Of a stretch of 64,000 nucleotides of DNA, positions 1-11,354 are shown piece by piece. The stretch is from Trichobilharzia regenti. Lineage: Eukaryota; Platyhelminthes; Trematoda; Strigeidida; Schistosomatidae. The notes beneath the pieces were generated by a model. The model searched no databases. It worked only from the letters and a program-made list of their open reading frames with translations, and was not told where the DNA came from. Every line of letters starts with the position of its first letter. The stretch's first letter is position 1. Position numbers and translations under genes: made by a program. Location of the stretch: assembly GCA_944472135.2 (NCBI GenBank), contig OX235266.1:18432186-18496185 (forward strand), read 5' to 3'.

Positions 1-443
1 ATGAGTAACTAAAATTACAATTAGCTTAAATCTCTATGAGGAGTATCTCAGATAAATAACTGCCAGACGTCAAGGCAGTTTATCTTACTGATTGATTGAT
101 TGATTAATGGACTGATGCAATAAAATAAGCGTACTTAAAGCGGATGTACTGTTCCCTTATTCGTGTGCCTGTCTTCCCCTTTTGTTTTTGCTATAAAAAA
201 CTTCATTTTCTATTTTAAAATAGGGGGAAAATGGGAGTTATTCATGAATAAGTAATTATGCCAGATAATAAGTTGATTTTGGCCCCGAGTGAATGACAGA
301 CATGCTAACTAGGTTTTTTATGTGATTGCGTGATCAAAGGAAATTATCGTATTTCGGGGTGTTGTTTTACGACGGATGAAATATCAGTGGTTTTAAGACT
401 GACTGGGTTTTCGGCTGATGGATGACTGATTTTAATGGGTGCT
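1..443. other. unannotated AT-rich stretch
   Basis: I see no coding region, tRNA-like box or recognisable repeat here, apart from a short TGAT microsatellite near 90-108. Confidence 0.5.
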
Positions 444-624
444 ATTTTTTTATTTTTATTTTTGATTTACAGCTTGATTCCACACTGTATTTTTGGTACA
501 AGTATGGAATTTTCAGCATGAATATCGGTAGCCCAAATTTTTCAGGCCGACCATAGATATCAGGTGTGCGCCGGCGTGGACCCGGACCATATGCGAGAAT
601 CCTAACCACTGTGCCACCGACGCA
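444..624 (-). mobile_element. SINE-T copy (tRNA-derived SINE with LINE-A-like tail)
   Basis: Read on the minus strand, the unit has a tRNA-like head, a body ending in a tail close to GCTGAAAATTCCATACTTG, and an A/T-rich 3' end. It is one of five copies in the window (also near 30.5, 34.4, 53.2 and 61.1 kb). In this copy the B box is damaged: GGTTCGAGCC in the others is replaced by a shortened GGGTCCACGCC-like stretch. It is non-coding and would be transcribed by RNA polymerase III if active. Confidence 0.75.
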
Positions 625-919
625 CAGGGAGAGGAGTATTCCGTAGTTGATCTGATGATGTATGACTCTGAAATTCAAAGCTCATTTTGCTCAAATACAT
701 TCAGGGTTGAAATAGACATGGAAGTAGACAATAAGAAAATCTGGACCAACTGATTAATGTGTGATTAGAATTTCGACCCCATGTTAGAACATATCTCCAT
801 ATAAGACAGATTTATGTGATATAACCCACAGGGAGTAATGCACTTACAATAACTGCGTGATATTTCAAGCACAATTTATTTATTCATTTTCAAAAATTGG
901 TTTGCGAAGATTAGATTTG

Positions 920-1540
920 TTTTTACGAGTTTGATAGCGGATTGATATCAGTTAGAGAACCATTGAAAACAACCTAGGGAGTACTTGACAGCTGTTTCAT
1001 CCTAGTTTACGAATCATCGGCAGTACACAACCAGGACCTTGCGGTTACAAGACAATCTCGTATAACATTCAACCACAGGGACTCGATTCAGTGGCTAGCC
1101 CATGAATTCTAACTTCTACCAATTCGCGATTAGGCGCGACCACCAACCACTGTCATTGGTGGGAAATCCATCCTCACACTTGACTTGCTGAACCTCACTG
1201 GCCACAACCTCTCACTAGAACTCCAGGGAACTTCGTCCTGTAACAAATCACTATTGATAAGTCATGAACAGTAAGGTCCATCCAGTCAAGTGTGAGGAGG
1301 ATGGATGTCTCACCGATGACACTGATTAGTGGTCAAGCTAAATCACGAATTGGTATAACTTATGATTCATGGGTTGACCATTGAACCGGGTCCCAGTGGC
1401 TGAATGGCAGATGTGCTCGTCTTGTAACTGGAAGGTTCTGGTTGCATACTGTTGATGATTCGTAAATTAGGATGAAGTAGCTGTCCAGTACTCTCAGATA
1501 GTTTTCAATGCTTCTCCAATCTGTGATATTAATCTGTGAT
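920..1540. mobile_element. inverted pair of beta-type hammerhead SINE units
   Basis: A minus-strand unit (about 920-1262) is followed by a plus-strand unit (about 1263-1540). Both contain the family string GTTAGAGAACC or its complement, a decayed hammerhead block (CAGCTGTCCAGTA) and a tRNA-like stretch. The plus unit reads TTGATGA where the catalytic CUGANGA should be, and the GAAA is altered to GAAG, so neither looks catalytically intact. Confidence 0.65.
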
Positions 1541-1584
1541 CAAAGTCGTAAATATAATTCATTTACATAACATAAAAATATCAA

Positions 1585-2074
1585 TAATAATAATAATAAT
1601 AACAGCTTTATTCCAAACGGTATTTGTGATACAGGTTTGGAATTTTCAGCGTGCATTACAGTATGTTGCATCTAATTACCTCATAAATTATATAAGATTT
1701 TTAAAAATCAAAAATACATAAAAATAAAATAAATAAGTTATAAATAAATAAAATAAATAAATATTAAAAATTAAGAAAAAAAACAGCGTAGAGTATTTCA
1801 TTTCAAACAATGCACCACAGGATTTGGAAATATAAGGTTAATGTGTGGTTGTAGATGAGAACAACAGTGTAGTAGTAACGAGGAAAGGAAAACAAAAACT
1901 AATGGGACTATTTGTTAGAGTGCCGCAGTAAGTTTATCGTCTCATACCTAACGGATTTCTCATCACATAACAGCTGTGCCAGATATGGTATTGTGGAGTT
2001 TTTGTATTTGGTAGTCCTAGCATATAGCCTCCTATAGCTGCTTCTAGTTCTTCCAGATGAAATGCAAGGAGATC
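1585..2074 (-). mobile_element. LINE-A 3' end fragment
   Basis: This segment is the reverse complement of the 3' end of LINE-A near 18890-19350. It holds the last coding residues, the long A/T-rich 3' UTR and the terminal tail GCTGAAAATTCC followed by an ATT-type microsatellite (1589-1605). The copy is 5' truncated at about 2074, within the codons for the C-terminal SPCISS motif. It is non-functional. Confidence 0.85.
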
Positions 2075-2336
2075 AATTCAATGGGTAGACTGATAAATCG
2101 GGGTCAGTTAGATTATGTAACCATGGAAATTAACACTTGGTCAAGAATAGTTGATCCCCTAAGTTAAATAATGCACAGAAACAGCTCACGTAACCATGTT
2201 CTTGTTTCATGTTCCTAGTGGAACGTAACCCTGTAATAAAGTAGTATAAGGTAGAGGTAATAGAAGGTAATTTAATTAGGTAGAGACAAAGAGGTCGAAC
2301 ACCGAATCTTTGTCCAAGTCAACACATAAAATACAT

Positions 2337-2603
2337 AAAATCTATGGTTGGAAACAATTGGTGACATGGCTCAAAATCGTTCTCAGTGGCTAGCGCAGAT
2401 GCATCCACTCCTTGTGACTTATGATCTCCAATGAAACTGTTTTGTATTTCTTTATTACTCCTTTGTCTCACACCTCTGCTCACTGTTTCTATTATGCTTT
2501 TCTTGTACTTTCTTCTCTTGCTTCGCGTGCTACACGGAGTGTGGCGACTTGAACTTCCGCACATTTGTGCAAAGTTCTATGTCGAAAACAGACAGACAGA
2601 CAG
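2337..2603 (+). mobile_element. LINE-B 3' fragment with 13-bp target duplication
   Basis: This is a 5'-truncated non-LTR element. The first part encodes the C-terminal motif seen in other LINE-B copies (WLETIGDMAQNRSQW), then a 3' UTR ending in GACA repeats. It is flanked by perfect 13-bp direct repeats, ACATAAAATACAT, at 2324-2336 and 2604-2616, which define the insertion. A small insertion breaks the C-terminal frame. The family clade cannot be set from this fragment. Confidence 0.85.
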
Positions 2604-2859
2604 ACATAAAATACATGCAACAGAGACAGTAGAATTTCTCTCTGACAGGTAAAGGAGTTCACGTAAAATAACAAAGGAGCGGAAAACTTTCATTAAAGAA
2701 TCTAAGGGGTTGTGTGAATATGTATTGGTATGATTAGGAACAGAAATAAACTGTGTTCGAAAAGTTATACCGTTATTACTACTGTATCACTGTGTATTGC
2801 ACAAAATAAAATAATGTAATTTGCAATTATTGCTTAAATGTATGCCTTGCATAAATGCG

Positions 2860-4015
2860 TCTTTTGATTATTCAAAATAATATTAGTATTATCAATAAAA
2901 TACAGTAAGATGGGAAATAAGACGAGGGTTGTTAGTCAATCGAATGGGAAATAAGATGTTTTTATAGTAAAATAAATAGGTAACGTGTCAGAATGTTACA
3001 ATGTAAATTGAATGCATTTTAGCATTATTTATTATCGTCTGATTTGACTGACTGGTGGTAATAATATCTTCCATATCTCTGTTATTTGCGTTGAGTCATT
3101 TCTATTGCATGTGTTGGATGTGTAGACTCGATGAACAAGGCAGGATTCAGTAATCAACCCCTGTCTCTCTCCACCCACCTATATTACTCTCCAGAATCTT
3201 GACAAAATCCCACACACCCTATATTGTTTGGTTGTGTGTTAATGCATGCAGTGCAATATAGTGCTGAGTTTTTCTCTAAATTACTTATCTTCTCGGGGTC
3301 AACCATTCTTACATTAGCTAAATTCTTATACTCTGATAATCTCACTACTCCTGGTCTACTAGTTTTACTTATGTAATTGACCCCGCTCACAGTCACTGCA
3401 AGGTATTTTGTAAATTATATTATTTTGTCTAATTGGGTCCGCTGACAGGGCCCTTTAACCTAAAGAAATTGTCCTAGCCGAGTGAGTTTGTAGGTTTGAA
3501 TGCCACCACTCTAATTCCTGCTTTATTGGTAATCCTATATAGAAAGGATCGCAGATGTTCCCGTATCATATGGTACAACTGTAGATGCCTTAAATTCTTT
3601 CTTATATATGTTATCATTATTAGTTTCACCATTATTTTTCTTCTGCTTTTGACTCTTTCTGATCTTCCTAATTAATTTTATAGGATGGTTATTCAACACC
3701 TACCAGCTATTCTTCTGTCTGTTTCATTTCATCGTATTTTTTTCCACATAGTGCTATTGCTCGGTCTGTTAGACATTTAACTAAGCCTGACAGCTTTTTA
3801 TAAATGCTAGTGTGCAGTTTACTTTCTTCTATTTGTTTTATTTTAACAATCTAACATCATAGCTAATTCTCCTTGTTCATTTTCCGATTCAAATGTGAAT
3901 TTTTATACCCTCTACTAGTGAGTTTATATGTGTGTGTGTGTCAAGAAGCTAGAGATATGTTCTGTTTATAACACAGTGGAAGTGTCAGCCACCATATCTT
4001 TAGAGTAGGATTAAA
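2860..4015 (-). pseudogene. decayed Penelope-like element (PLE-A), reverse transcriptase tail plus GIY-YIG and 3' UTR
   Basis: Matches the PLE-A copy at 12.0-13.1 kb on the same strand. It contains the 3' UTR (2860-3170), the GIY-YIG region (readable at 3184-3396 as YISKTSRPGVVRLSE, the YIG mutated) and upstream residues around 3860-3930, with many frameshifts. A GT microsatellite at 3930-3942 interrupts the coding part. At about 4020 the sequence switches to the plus-strand version of a more upstream RT segment (IFMDNWE), so the copy is rearranged. Confidence 0.75.
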
Positions 4016-4321
4016 TTTATCCCTATCGTAACAGATATCTTTATGGACAACTGGGAATATACTGGTCTTAATGCATCCTTATATCAATAATGTGTCTTTT
4101 GAATGCTTTCTAGATGAACAGTAGGTACAAGTGCCAAAACAACCATTAGAAAATATGTGATAAATGTAACATGAATGCAGTAAAGCATTAAAAGTTGTAT
4201 TTTAGTGAATTGCTGTCTGTAAGGAAGTGCACTTATGGTATATGCTACTGGCAGCGTTTATAAGTAGTATGTAGACGCAGATTGATAAGAAGTGGTCAAA
4301 AACAACTGAAATCAACATTTT

Positions 4322-5400
4322 AAGTGAATGAATTCAGAGGTAGAGATGTTTACTCTACAAATCTGGATTTAGTTTACGATCTCTGCTGGTCTTCCCATGT
4401 CTTAGCAATCTCCAGTAAAATATTCCGCCTGACATTTTATATTAAGAAGTTAAGACACTCGGGTATAAGTCAATCCCTCCTCCTCTTACAGTTCATAAAC
4501 TCTTGCATCCTACCTATTCTTCTTTATTGCTCACCCTTGCTTATTCTTTCCTGGTTTGCTTAAAAAGGACTACGTCACAATTCGTAGAATACTGAAGACT
4601 GTCAGTAGGGTGAGTGGTGTCCCAGTGGACCACATAGTTAACGTTGTTGTCGATAGGCACTTGACTTCATGCAATAAATTTGCTAAAGGAATTTTGTCTG
4701 ACTTGGAGCATCCGCTTTACCCTCAGCTTTCACCTTGCATCTCCTCAGGTAGAACAAGGAGTAACTTCAGAAAACTGTATGCTCGCACGTCTAAGTATAA
4801 GAATTCTATGATACCATACTTGGCACGCATTTTATGTGATGAAAATAGTGTCAGTCAAGAAAGAATTAACTAACCTTTTTTCATCTAGTAAATAAACAAT
4901 TTCCTCCATCCATCCATCCATCCTTATAAACCTTCAAGTTTTACTTTTATTACTTCTATTATATTTATGGTCCTGTTACTTCTCTGTTTTACTCTCATAA
5001 TTGCAAACACCAACTTATCTCCATGACGGCTGTAATCTTTGTTTTTCCCTTCACTATATCATGTAAAGCGAACATTATTTTCAATATTTTTAAACATGTT
5101 AGGATTTCTATACCACATTGCCAATACTGTGTGACACAAGCCAACGGGAATTTTCACCTGTATTCTTATTATTATTACCCTAGCTGTTATCATTATTACT
5201 GCTATTTCCATTTTATATGCTGCATGTTTTTGACACTACCTTTATTGTAAATGTGGAAAATTTTCTGTGTGATTAATTTTATTTGTGATTTGAGGAAATT
5301 AGATGCAATATTGTGTGTGATTAATGCTGAAAATTCCATTCTGTATCACAAGTACTGTTTTTGGAATAAAGTAAATCATTATTATTATTATTATTATTAT
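4322..5400 (+). pseudogene. LINE-A (CR1-like) C-terminal region and 3' end
   Basis: Two overlapping frames, 4324-4563 and 4556-4873, encode the end of a non-LTR reverse transcriptase. The first gives CWSSHVLAISSKIFRLTFYI and the second continues LKKDYVTIRRILKTVSR and SPCISSGRTRS. Both align with the intact LINE-A ORF at 17.9-19.0 kb. A single frameshift near 4556 separates them, and the RT catalytic domain is missing through 5' truncation. The 3' end keeps the family tail GCTGAAAATTCC near 5328, AATAAA-like bases and an ATT microsatellite at about 5380-5400. Confidence 0.85.
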
Positions 5401-5689
5401 ATGGACACGAAATAACCTCGTTTGACAGCTTTCACCTCGTTGTTTAACCATGAACCGAACACCAACTAATCAGGAGAAAAAACGACATATCGAGAGAAAA
5501 TATCTATATACATATTCCTTTTCAGTTAGTTCCTCATCACCGGCGCTATACTAATATATGGTTTTTTTTTCTATGAAAATTCTTTTTACCAATCAAGTGG
5601 TTATTTGAGTTAATCAGTTTCGGGAATAAGGAGGTTGGTGGAATTAAAAGGTTAAAGGTCATCAAAACATCAGTTAACTAAAACATTAA

Positions 5690-6040
5690 TTGCATGGAGG
5701 ATTTGATTATGAGCTGACATCAGTTAGAGAACCACTGTAAAAACCTGGGAGTACCGGACAGCTGTTTCGTCCTAGTTTGGGACTCTTCAACAGTACGCAC
5801 CCACCGGGATTCGAACCCAGGACCTTCTGGTTAGAATTCAAGGACCATTGGATCGGGTCCCAGTGGCTCAGTGGTCTACGAGCTCGCCTTGTAACCAGAA
5901 GGTCCTGGGTTCGAATCCCGGTGGGTGCGTACTGTTGAAGAGTCCCGAAATAGAGAGAAACAGCTGTTCAGTACTCCCAGGTTTTCCAGTGGTTCTCTAA
6001 CTGATGTCAGCTCATGATTAAATCCTCCATGCAATCAAAC
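5690..6040. mobile_element. palindromic beta hammerhead SINE pair
   Basis: Arms 5690-5833 and 5892-6034 are about 93% complementary and 142 bp long. The plus arm has a good tRNA-like promoter: A box TGGCTCAGTGG at 5864-5874 and B box GGTTCGAATCC at 5908-5918. Each arm carries a hammerhead block, but both have TTGAAGA in place of CUGANGA, so the first core base is changed. The plus arm has also lost stem II pairing. An RNA across the locus would fold into a long hairpin. Confidence 0.85.
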
Positions 6041-6317
6041 AAAATTCCTACAAAACCAATACTTAAAATATTAATAGCAAGATATATAAGTTTTGAAGGA
6101 GGGGTGAAAATTAGTTACGGAATTCAAGATAAGTTAATTCTTAGGTGTTACCAACAGGTCATTACATAATCCAAGAAATCTGTAAAATACCCAAGGGTGA
6201 CTAAGAAGAATAGGATGACTCAGAAGAATGACGTAAAATACAAACAAGTTAATAGAATTAGCTAGAATTGTAAAATTTAACAAAGTGAAAAGTTAGTTGC
6301 AAAGGGGAAATGTAGAC

Positions 6318-6850
6318 AGACTGCTGTGTTTTGCCTCTTCTATGAGTATTTACCAGTTCAACTACCCTTTTGGAGCTAGTTACGTAGGGCGCACGATAAG
6401 GCAAGCAGATTGTCGAATCTCTGAACACCTTCCATGTTTGTTTAATAATAGGTACGAATAAAGCTATAATCAGATCAATATTAGATCATCTAATCAATAC
6501 TGGACATCAAGTCGACCCTTACAAAGCCTCTCGAAGTGAGTATCCCTTTCGAATCAGAAACCAAGAACACAAATTGGCTGTAAAAAGACATGATCTAAAT
6601 TCTTTCATATCAGTGCATGTAGATAATTACAGACACTAATTTGAGGTGGGATAGTGTAGAAATTGCAAATAGAGGAAAGGCCAAAGGCAGTGCTAGAGAA
6701 TTCCTAGAAGCCTGGTAATCAAGTGAACGAATCAGCAATTAACAAACACATCAGTATAGACCGAATTTACCAACTAATAAAATTTAAATCACATGACAAG
6801 AAAGTTCGAATTCCAAGTCAACAGAAAGGATCAGTAGAGAAGTAAATTGA
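6318..6850 (+). pseudogene. two fused Penelope-like GIY-YIG relics
   Basis: The first part (about 6318-6535) reads as a PLE-B-type GIY-YIG domain start: IYQFNYPFGASYVGRT, with the usual C-x-C-G replaced. The second (about 6540-6850) matches the PLE-D protein (EHKLAVKRHDLNSFIS, then a broken DNY..H..) found at 31.2-32.0 kb. Both carry frameshifts and stops. The junction of two different PLE lineages suggests a nested or recombined origin. Confidence 0.7.
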
Positions 6851-6989
6851 CAACCAGTCAGGACAGTGCTCGTCAGTTGGAAGATACAATTACATCATTC
6901 ATGGAGAATTGAAATAAGTTCGCTTCAAAAATAAAACCTGTACTGGCGATGTTGTCTAGAAGGATGGCAGAAGTTTCCTGATTAAATTA

Positions 6990-7423
6990 ACTAACTCAGA
7001 CAACACAACTGTTCTTCTGTATGGGTCAGAAACTTGGTGCATCACGGAAATTATTTTCATTAGGGTGCTGAAGACGTCCGCTAAGGGCCTCCATCACTCC
7101 ATATTGAAGATCAGATGGCCAGAAATAATTAGGAAGAAGAAACCAATCAAAACTTCACTGATAAAAAATATTTAGCGGAAAATAGGGACGGTGGAGACCA
7201 CTGAATGACGTCACGTTGCTGATCCCCAAATGGGCGCCTAAAGGGAATGAAGAGTAGGATGTCTGAAGGCGATATAGAGGATATAATCTGAGGAGGAGAT
7301 TAGAGCCTAAGAAAAATCGGACATCTAGCTTACAAGTACTGTAAAGAATGGGGAAATGTGTAAGTGTAGTGCTGAACAACAATGTTCCACGTAGAACCAA
7401 GGCAAAGCAAAATAATAATAACA
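6990..7423 (+). pseudogene. RTE-like retrotransposon 3' fragment
   Basis: Translation near 7013-7110 gives LLYGSETWCI and ILKIRWPEII, typical of the C-terminal part of schistosome RTE-type elements, followed by decayed coding sequence. The end (GTTCCACGTAGAACCAAGG then AAT repeats at about 7385-7423) matches the 3' tails of other RTE copies here. The 170-residue frame on the opposite strand across this region (7155-7667) is antisense to the element and is not a gene. Confidence 0.7.
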
Positions 7424-7689
7424 GTACAATAATTTTGTGTACCCCAAGTGACTTTATAGGCTGTTTCTTAGGAATTGTGAATACTCTAATTAAAAACCTC
7501 TCCGGTGTCATCATATTGGATAGAGCATAGAAAGTTGAATCGAAACGCCTTACAGTAGTTGAACTTATGAAGCCGACAGAAAACAATGTATTTAACTGAG
7601 TGGTAGTCTGAGTGGAAAACGTGAATAACATTTTCAACATGATGTTTACGATGCTCAAAAACGACACCTCTTATTCATGTAAGTACTCA

Positions 7690-7992
7690 CCTGTGGTTCC
7701 AGTGGTAAGCTATGACAAGTAGGGTACAGCAGCCTAAAGGTGAGGCAGTAATTCATTGATGAAGACATTCTGAAGTGGTCACGCTATGTTGAGAATTCAA
7801 GCGCTGCATCACAGTGGGCTAATTGTCTACGAGCTAGCTGGCCTTGTATCCAGAAGTTCACGTATTCAAACCCTGGCGGTGTAGGTGCATACTGATGAAG
7901 AGTCCCAAACTAGGCCGACGAAACAGCTGTCCAGTACTCCCAGCTGGTTTTCAAGTGGCTCTCTAACTGATGTCAGCTCATGATGAAATGAA
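7690..7992 (+). mobile_element. beta hammerhead SINE unit
   Basis: Contains the extended 5' part (TGACAAGTAGGGTACAGCAG), a degraded tRNA-like region and the hammerhead block near 7888-7938 with GTCCCAAACTAGG and CGACGAAACAGCTGTC. The core reads ATGAAGA, so the first conserved C is changed to A, and extra bases precede GAAA. It ends with the family 3' motif (TCTAACTGATGTCAGCTCATG). Probably not self-cleaving. Confidence 0.8.
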
Positions 7993-8429
7993 TCAATCAA
8001 CCAATGGAATATGATTTTGTTTTTGTTGTTAAAACTGACAAATACTACTTTCTCCTATCAGAACACTTTGTTTATGCTTTACTTTTTTTAAACAAACCTC
8101 TGTTTTGTTTGTTTGTTTGTTTTGTACACACTTCCTGTACACTTCAGCTCTCAACTTCCTACGTGTCTAATGCAATAAAAAGTACACGGGTTTGTTTACA
8201 AATTTTGTTTTTTTCATTGACTCTGTGTCTGCTTGCTTGGTATAACAGTAATAAATGATCACTCTGTTTATAATCTCACAGGAAATAGACTTTCATATTC
8301 TAAATAAACATAAATGGCCAGATCAGAGAAGGTACTATGAAGAAGTATCACTAACATAACGTCACGTGATGCTATATAGACTAAATTGCTTAGAATTTGT
8401 ATCTCAAGTAGACTTAATCTCGCAAAATG

Positions 8430-9230
8430 AAGGTATAAAACTTGGGCACTGTGGTGGTAGAGTATAACTCCATTATGGATAAGATTTTATTTTGATAAAT
8501 CACACAGTGTTACCCCTGCAATAATATTTACTGATGACCACCTTTCAAGCACAAACTATTGCTGTTCATAATCATACCAAGGCCATACTCACACAACTTT
8601 TTCCTTCATTTATATACGTGAGTGAAAATTGATGATTAGACGTTTGAATAAATATCAGTATGAGATAAACTACATTCAAAAATAATAATAATATGAGTGT
8701 TACTGATCAAACACAATCAGATGGGAAATAAGACGAGTGTTTTCATAGTCATAATAAATAAGTAACTTGTTAGAATGTTATGATGTACATGAATTGAACT
8801 GAAATAGAATTTTAAGATTATATATTATCCTCCTTTGATTTGACTGACTGACCAGTGGTAATAATATCTTCCATGCATATTTCTGGTATTTGCATTGTGT
8901 CATTTCTGTTGCATGTGTTGTGTTGGATGTAGACTCAATGAACCAGGTAGGATTCAGTAATCAACCCATGTCTCTCTCCGCCCGCCTACCTGTATTACTT
9001 CTTAGAATTGTGACTCTGTCCCGCCTACCCTGATGTTTGGTTCTGTGTTAATAAATGCAGTGCAATATAGTGCTGAGTTTTTTTTTATAAATTTCTTATT
9101 TTTTTTGGGATTAATCATTCTACACTTAGCTAAATTCATATGTTGTAATGATCTCACTACTCATGATGTACTAGTTTGACCTATGTAGTTGATTAAAATC
9201 ACAGTGATTGCAAGGTATTTTGTAAATTAA
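8430..9230 (-). pseudogene. PLE-A 3' end (GIY-YIG remnant and 3' UTR)
   Basis: On the minus strand this holds the end of the PLE-A GIY-YIG domain (about 9050-9230, heavily frameshifted) and its 3' UTR to about 8440, including the terminal segment GCACTGTGGTGGTAGAGT shared with copies near 12030 and 47300. The block 8718-8980 is identical to the reverse complement of 9761-10023. Confidence 0.8.
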
Positions 9231-9339
9231 ATGGGTAGGTTGATTGCAGAATCCTGCCTGGTTCATCGAGTCTACACCCAACACAACACATGCAACAGAA
9301 ACGACTCAATGCAAATACCAGAGATAGGCGGGCGGAGAG

Positions 9340-9760
9340 TCTGTCTGTCTGTCTATCTGTTTTCGACATAGAACTTTGCACAAATGTGCACCAGTTCAAG
9401 TCGCCACACTCCCTCCTTGTAGTACACAAAGCAAGAGAAGAAAGTACAAGAAAACCATAATAGAGACAGTAAACAGAGATGTGAGACAAAGGAGTAATAA
9501 AGAAATACAAAACAGTTTCATTGAAGATCATAAGTCACAGGGAGTGGATGCATCTGCGCCACTGAGAACGATTTTGAGCCATGTCACCAATGGTTTCCAA
9601 CCATAGATTTTTACCGTCCCGAGGACCCCAGCCTGGAAGTCTACACCTTTCTACGTGGCTTAGACCAACTGTTGTGGATTTCATTGACTGGTGCCAAGTT
9701 TTTGTTTGACCGCCACTAGCTTTTTTCCAGCCTGACCCTATATCCGCTAACATTGCTCGT
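9340..9760 (-). mobile_element. LINE-B 3' fragment inserted in PLE-A
   Basis: Minus-strand frame 9753-9535 encodes the C-terminal 72 residues of a non-LTR polyprotein, including GWGPRDGKNLWLETIGDM and ending RCIHSL. The 3' UTR follows to a GACA-type microsatellite at 9340-9357. Seven-base repeats CGGAGAG at 9333-9339 and 9761-9767 flank it as a likely target duplication. The element is 5' truncated. It lies inside PLE-A 3' UTR sequence, so it is younger than that copy. Confidence 0.8.
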
Positions 9761-10215
9761 CGGAGAGAGACATGGGTTGATTACTGAATCCTACCTGGTT
9801 CATTGAGTCTACATCCAACACAACACATGCAACAGAAATGACACAATGCAAATACCAGAAATATGCATGGAAGATATTATTACCACTGGTCAGTCAGTCA
9901 AATCAAAGGAGGATAATATATAATCTTAAAATTCTATTTCAGTTCAATTCATGTACATCATAACATTCTAACAAGTTACTTATTTATTATGACTATGAAA
10001 ACACTCGTCTTATTTCCCATCTGATTTTATTTTATTGATTACACTAATATTATCATTATTTCTGAATGTACATCATCTCATACTGATTTTTATTCAAACG
10101 TCTAATCATCAATTTTTACTCATGTATATAAATGAAGCAAGAAAGTTGTATGAATAGTGACTTGATATGATTATGAGCAGTAGTAATAAATTGTTCTCGA
10201 GACGCGGTCATCAGT
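9761..10215 (+). mobile_element. PLE-A 3' UTR, plus-strand copy
   Basis: The non-coding 3' part of PLE-A in the orientation opposite to the copy at 8430-9230. Positions 9761-10023 are an exact inverted match of 8718-8980 (263 of 263 bases by direct comparison), while the adjoining 10024-10190 is clearly diverged from its partner. Confidence 0.85.
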
Positions 10216-10219
10216 GAAT

Positions 10220-10315
10220 TTTACTGTAAAACACAAAAATAGAAAGAAACGGCTCTCCAGTACTCCCAGGTGGTTTTTCAATGGTTCTCTAATCAATGTC
10301 AGCTCATGATGAAAT
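10220..10315 (+). mobile_element. beta SINE 3' fragment
   Basis: Begins inside the hammerhead block (GAAACGGCTCTCCAGTACTC) and ends with the family tail (CAATGTCAGCTCATGATG). The tRNA-like head and the CUGANGA strand are missing. Confidence 0.7.
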
Positions 10316-10514
10316 CCTGTAGAAAATGATCGTTGTTGGTTGGTCATCTTCATAACCTTCTTCTTGTCTGTGTTCATTACATTTGAAATCCTGACTTGCC
10401 TGAATGCTTCTTCTGCCGACTGGTTTATTTTCAACTTTAAGTCATCAGATTAATATGACATAAGATATAAGACATAGGTGAAGTGCAGATCTTCTAAAGT
10501 CTTCTTAATAATCC

Positions 10515-10990
10515 AACGTATCCTGTCTGTCTGTTTTCAACATAGAACTTTGCACATATTTGCAGCAGTTCAAACCGCCACACTCCCTCTTTGTAACACA
10601 CAAAGCAAGAGCAGAAAGTGAAAAGAAATGCATAATAGAGACAGTAAACAGAGGTGTGAGACAAAGGAATAGTAATGACGAAGAACAAGATAGTCTCATT
10701 GGAAATTATAAGTCACAAGAAGTGAATGAATCTGCACCAGTCACTGAGAACGATGAGTTTGAGCCATATAACCAATTGCCTTAAGCCTTCATTGGTTTTC
10801 ACCATCTCGAGGACCCCAACCAGGAAGTCTGCACCTTCCTACGTGGCTGGCTTAAACCAACTGTTGTGGATTTCATTGACTGATGAAGCAATGTTTTGGT
10901 TTGACCGCCACTAGCTCTTTTCCAGCCTGATCCTAGGTCAGCTAACATTGCCCATTGTCAAGGAAGGCGATGACAAGGCATACGTCCAAC
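10515..10990 (-). mobile_element. LINE-B 3' fragment
   Basis: Same family as 9340-9760: C-terminal coding remnant (10770-10990) with frameshifts, then a 3' UTR ending at a GACA-type run at about 10525-10537. Five LINE-B 3' ends occur in the window, all 5' truncated. Confidence 0.75.
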
Positions 10991-11039
10991 GTATCTATGC
11001 TTTCTCGCTCCCCACTATCAGTCTTTCACATAATCCACT

Positions 11040-11290
11040 TCATGAGAATTAGGAATATCACCACTGATAGTAGGCAGTTATGTCTTACTCCAGTATTTAC
11101 TTCGAATGCTTCGCATAGTTTTCTCTTGTGGGTCACCTGACATGTGACACTGCCATATAACTGTGTAATGAGGTTGATAAATATTTGAGGCACACCGTAG
11201 GGTTGAAGTAATTTCTAATTTACTTCGCAGTCAACTCTGTCAAAGACCTTTCCTAAGTCAAAGTTCAGGTACAGAGAGATTTCACAGCCA
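11040..11290 (-). pseudogene. RTE-like reverse transcriptase fragment
   Basis: Read on the minus strand, about 11290-11220 gives LYLNFDLGKVFDRVD, the RT motif A region equivalent to FIDFKMAFYSVD in the RTE copy at 20.2 kb. About 11110-11060 gives FEVNTGVR, the motif B region. Stops and frameshifts are present. It is a small internal piece of a dead element. Confidence 0.7.
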
Positions 11291-11354
11291 ACTAATCTTC
11301 TTTCCGGTGATTATGCGTAGAGGCGTAATTTGATCGGCGTATAATTTCTTTTTA

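Noticed and set aside
3930..3942. CRISPR-like or satellite array from short repeats
   Set aside because: Plain dinucleotide microsatellite; no spaced direct repeats anywhere in the window fit a CRISPR.
5864..5930. Possible true tRNA gene
   Set aside because: A and B boxes are good, but the anticodon arm and acceptor pairing are not convincing, and the sequence recurs as the head of the beta SINE.
7155..7667. 170-residue frame on the minus strand
   Set aside because: Antisense to an RTE 3' fragment, composition typical of reversed A/T-rich sequence, no motifs.
9199..9531. 110-residue minus-strand frame
   Set aside because: Runs through LINE-B 3' UTR and PLE-A tail; no protein features.
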